Below are positions 61,586-64,000 of a stretch of 64,000 nucleotides of DNA, in pieces. Positions within the stretch are counted from its first letter, which is position 1; each line of letters opens with the position of its first letter. This DNA is from Streptomyces sp. B21-083. Its GTDB lineage: Bacteria; Actinomycetota; Actinomycetes; Streptomycetales; Streptomycetaceae. The stretch covers positions 2,170,001 through 2,234,000 of the forward strand of contig NZ_JARUND010000001.1 in assembly GCF_036898825.1 (NCBI RefSeq), in the 5' to 3' direction. Below the pieces are notes generated by a model that ran no database searches, was not told the DNA's origin, and was given only the letters and a program-made list of their open reading frames with translations. The translations under genes and the position numbers were made by a program.

Positions 61586-62701
61586 CTAACCGACCCGGCA
61601 GGGCAGAGTAGTCGCCGTATCACCGCCCGCGCCCCGGACGACGTATCCGAACGTCGCTGTCTTGCCCGGATCGAGCGAGCCGTTCCAGTTGGCGTTGTGG
61701 ACCATCACCGCCTGGCCGTTGTAGGTGGCGTCGCCGTTCCAGAGGCTGTCCACCGCCTGGCCCGCCGGAAGCGACCAGTCGACCATCCAGCCGAGCATGG
61801 GCACGGTCCCGGAGTTGGTGACGGTCACCTCTGACTGGTAGCCGCCGTTCCAGCTGCCCGTCGTGGTGCGGGTGGCGGTGCACGCGCCGGGCGGGGGCTC
61901 GGTGGGCGGGTTGCCGGGGTCCTTGATGCCCGTCACCTCTCCGTTGCCGCCGTCGAAGACGACGTCGGAGCAGGAGTAGAAGGTCTCCGCACTGTCGGAA
62001 CGCTGCCACACCATGTAGATGAGGTGGCGCCCGGACTTGTTCGCCGGAAGCTTGCCGTTCCAGGAGTAGTTGGCCTCGACGTTGCCCGGGGTGCCGTTGA
62101 GCGGCGGGTGGTCGACGCTCAGGAACGGCTGGGACTCCAGCGCGTCCCAGGTGAGGGTCTTGGTCGGGTCGAAGCCGTCCTTGGTGATGTAGACGTAGAA
62201 CCAACCCGGGTGCGCCGCCCACGCGTTGTACGCGAAGTCGACGTTGGCGCCCGAGGTGAGATGGGTCAACGGCCAGTCGGCGCTGGGGGTGTTGAACCCG
62301 GTGAAGTTGGGGTTGCCACCGCTGCAGAGCTGACCGTCCGGGACGAAGCCCCGGGTGCGGCCAGCGCCGTCCGAGCGCAGCACCGAGAACCAGTTGTAGA
62401 ACGGCGTTGTCCCGCTGACCTGTTGGGCCGTCTTGCAGGCCGGGTTGATCGCCTTGATCTCACCGGTGTCCGTGAGGGCGTCCTCCCAGCACAGGAAGGT
62501 GCGGCTGCCGGGTTTCATCGGGGTGCCGTGGGCCTCCGCGTCACCGCCCGCCGTGACGACCAGACCGAGGGCCGGAATCGCGGTGAGCAGGGCCAGGAGG
62601 ACGAGGAGAAGGGCCCTGCCTCGGGTGGGGAGTGGTAATCGGCGTGGGGTGCGGGGGGAAGGTGAGGAGGGTGGGGAGGTCGAGGTGCGTGTCAGGTCCA
62701 T
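61586..62701 (-). CDS. Secreted AA10 lytic polysaccharide monooxygenase with CBM2
   Basis: A 371-residue copper enzyme that oxidatively cleaves crystalline cellulose or chitin. A long signal peptide (hydrophobic ALLLVLLALLTAIPALGLVV) is cut at AEA|HG, so mature His (residue 58) is the first copper ligand. The second is His in WAAHPGWFYVYITKDG. The catalytic domain runs to about 255 (ETFYSCSDVVFDGG), then a Pro/Glu linker and a CBM2 (GACTATRTTTGSWNGGYQSE to the final Cys). CBM2 and CebR control favour cellulose. ATG 62701 follows AAGGAG. Two CebR-type boxes lie upstream. Confidence 0.93.
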   Translation of the reverse strand: MDLTRTSTSPPSSPSPRTPRRLPLPTRGRALLLVLLALLTAIPALGLVVTAGGDAEAHGTPMKPGSRTFLCWEDALTDTGEIKAINPACKTAQQVSGTTPFYNWFSVLRSDGAGRTRGFVPDGQLCSGGNPNFTGFNTPSADWPLTHLTSGANVDFAYNAWAAHPGWFYVYITKDGFDPTKTLTWDALESQPFLSVDHPPLNGTPGNVEANYSWNGKLPANKSGRHLIYMVWQRSDSAETFYSCSDVVFDGGNGEVTGIKDPGNPPTEPPPGACTATRTTTGSWNGGYQSEVTVTNSGTVPMLGWMVDWSLPAGQAVDSLWNGDATYNGQAVMVHNANWNGSLDPGKTATFGYVVRGAGGDTATTLPCRVG

Positions 62702-62839
62702 GTCATGATCTCCTTCAGTCGTACGCGGTGCGCCGTACGTCGTGCGGTACGTACGGAACGTGCGGGTGAAGGGGCGCGCCCGACTGGGGGCGCGCGTGCT
62801 GCGCGATGCGCACGGTGTGATGCGTGGGGGGTGGTGAGG

Positions 62840-62853
62840 TGGGAGCGGTTCCC
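62840..62853. promoter_or_regulatory. CebR-like box, proximal, upstream of LPMO
   Basis: TGGGAGCGGTTCCC, the same GGTT-centred variant as at 4424, lies about 140 bases before the LPMO start. Confidence 0.55.
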
Positions 62854-62855
62854 GC

Positions 62856-63467
62856 TTACGGGTTCCGGTCCGCTCGGTATGGGAGCGCTCCCACCTCACT
62901 CTCCAACGAAGCTAGCGCCGCGGGGTGAAGTTGTAAACGCCTGACGCACAAGGGCCGCACACAGATGACTGGAGTTCCCGGGGTACGGTCGCGCTCACCG
63001 CCGAACAGCCGCGCGGAGATCGGGTCGGCGCGTGGTCTGCGGGACCGGGCTCGCGGTGGGCGGCCGGTGGGCGGCTCGATCGTGAACTCGGTGTGCCCCG
63101 GGGCGATATCCACGTCGATGCGGCCCCGGTGCGGGGCTATGACGGCCGACACGATGGCGAGGCCGAGGCCCGACCCCCCGTCCTGGGAACCACTGCGGGC
63201 GCGGGAGGCGTCGGCCCGGGTGAAGCGTTCGAAGACGGACGGGAACAGGTGCGGCGGGATGCCTGGGCCGTCGTCGCGTACGCGGATGACGCACCGGTAG
63301 TCCACGACCTCGACGCAGGCCGCCGCCGTCGTGCCACTGGGCGGGTGAACCCGTGCGTCGGCCAGCAGGTTGGCCACCATCCGGCGCGGCCGGGCCTCGT
63401 CACCGGCGGCCAGCACCGGGGGGGGCACACGGACGTTGTCGCCGCGAACCCCAGAAGTGCCAGACAT
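62856..63467 (-). pseudogene. Sensor histidine kinase ATPase-domain relic
   Basis: The frame from ATG 63467 encodes only the HATPase domain (about 63063-63467): N-box [13 protein letters not shown]1 RDDGPGIP, F-box VFERFTRADASR and G2 GGSGLGLAIVSAV. The membrane sensor, HAMP and HisKA phosphorylation domain are absent. After FTIEPPTG, where kinases usually end, about 68 unrelated codons run through the LPMO promoter. No response regulator is adjacent. A truncated remnant is most likely; a stand-alone anti-sigma-like ATPase is less so. Confidence 0.65.
62880..62893. promoter_or_regulatory. CebR-type operator upstream of LPMO
   Basis: A perfect TGGGAGCGCTCCCA, identical to the site before the GH12 gene at 3751, so both enzymes probably answer to the same cellobiose signal. 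Confidence 0.85.
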
Positions 63468-63560
63468 GTCCTGATCGTGCCCCGGTTGCCTGGGGGAACC
63501 CGGTGTCTAACCTGAGCCCAGGCCCATGTCCTGACACCGCCTGCCTCCCCGCACAGCACA

Positions 63561-63592
63561 GGGCCGCACCCCCGTCACCGGGGATGCGGCCC
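63561..63592. terminator. Terminator of the aconitase gene
   Basis: GGGCCGCACCCC and its near complement GGGGATGCGGCCC form a stem with a small loop, 40 bases beyond the aconitase stop. Confidence 0.7.
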
Positions 63593-63631
63593 TCAACTGC
63601 CTTACCGGAACCGCTACTTGGCCGAGGTGGC

Positions 63632-64000
<369 letters not shown>

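Overview
This is a chromosomal segment of a Streptomyces. The evidence is very high GC with strong third-position bias, many GTG starts and 4-base ATGA/GTGA overlaps, several binding-protein ABC importers without their own ATPase (the MsiK-dependent arrangement), secreted cellulases under TGGGAGCGCTCCCA operators, and the order hemE / DUF3000 / LuxR regulator / RNase D / fadAB / dxs / xylHGF / rok7B7, which I recall from the S. coelicolor chromosome around SCO6008-SCO6031. No rRNA, tRNA, CRISPR array, prophage or insertion sequence was seen.

Layout. (1) 0-5.2 kb: a SAM methyltransferase, a CebR-like LacI repressor, a secreted GH12 endoglucanase with CBM2, and decayed gene pieces (a signal peptide joined to a CBM2 scrap; a rhomboid C-terminus). 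(2) 5.2-9.6 kb: hemE, DUF3000, a LuxR-type regulator with a possible leader ORF, and RNase D. (3) 9.6-16.4 kb: a sugar ABC importer divergent from a GH2 beta-mannosidase/LacI pair. (4) 16.6-25.5 kb: fadAB, a beta-propeller-like hypothetical, a small NYN/PIN protein, an APC amino-acid permease and dxs. (5) 25.8-30.6 kb: xylose-type ABC genes xylH-xylG-xylF and the ROK repressor rok7B7. (6) 30.8-38.8 kb: a second sugar ABC importer and a large secreted GH92 alpha-mannosidase. (7) 38.9-41.9 kb: orphan trpC, a LysR regulator and a tartrate/isopropylmalate-type dehydrogenase. (8) 42-60.9 kb: an amine catabolic region bounded by two paralogous PucR regulators. It holds a SolA-like oxidase, HAD dehalogenase, polyamine-type ABC importer, PuuB/DadA-like oxidase, GabD-like aldehyde dehydrogenase and 2-hydroxyacid dehydrogenase on +, and a cupin, two relic genes, a FAD/Fe-S oxidoreductase and a GabT-like aminotransferase on -. 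(9) 61-64 kb: a GH92 relic, a secreted AA10 LPMO with CBM2, a histidine-kinase relic and the 3' end of aconitase.

Two themes unite the window. One is plant and fungal polymer use: GH12, LPMO, GH2, GH92 and three sugar importers. Cellulase and LPMO genes share one operator; the GH92 gene and a dead GH92 remnant 27 kb away share an identical 12-bp palindrome. The other is amine/omega-amino-acid use under PucR control, with a 40-base bipartite element repeated upstream of the cupin and of gabT. Gene decay is unusually visible: seven remnants lie between intact genes, some still carrying working-looking operators or start signals.
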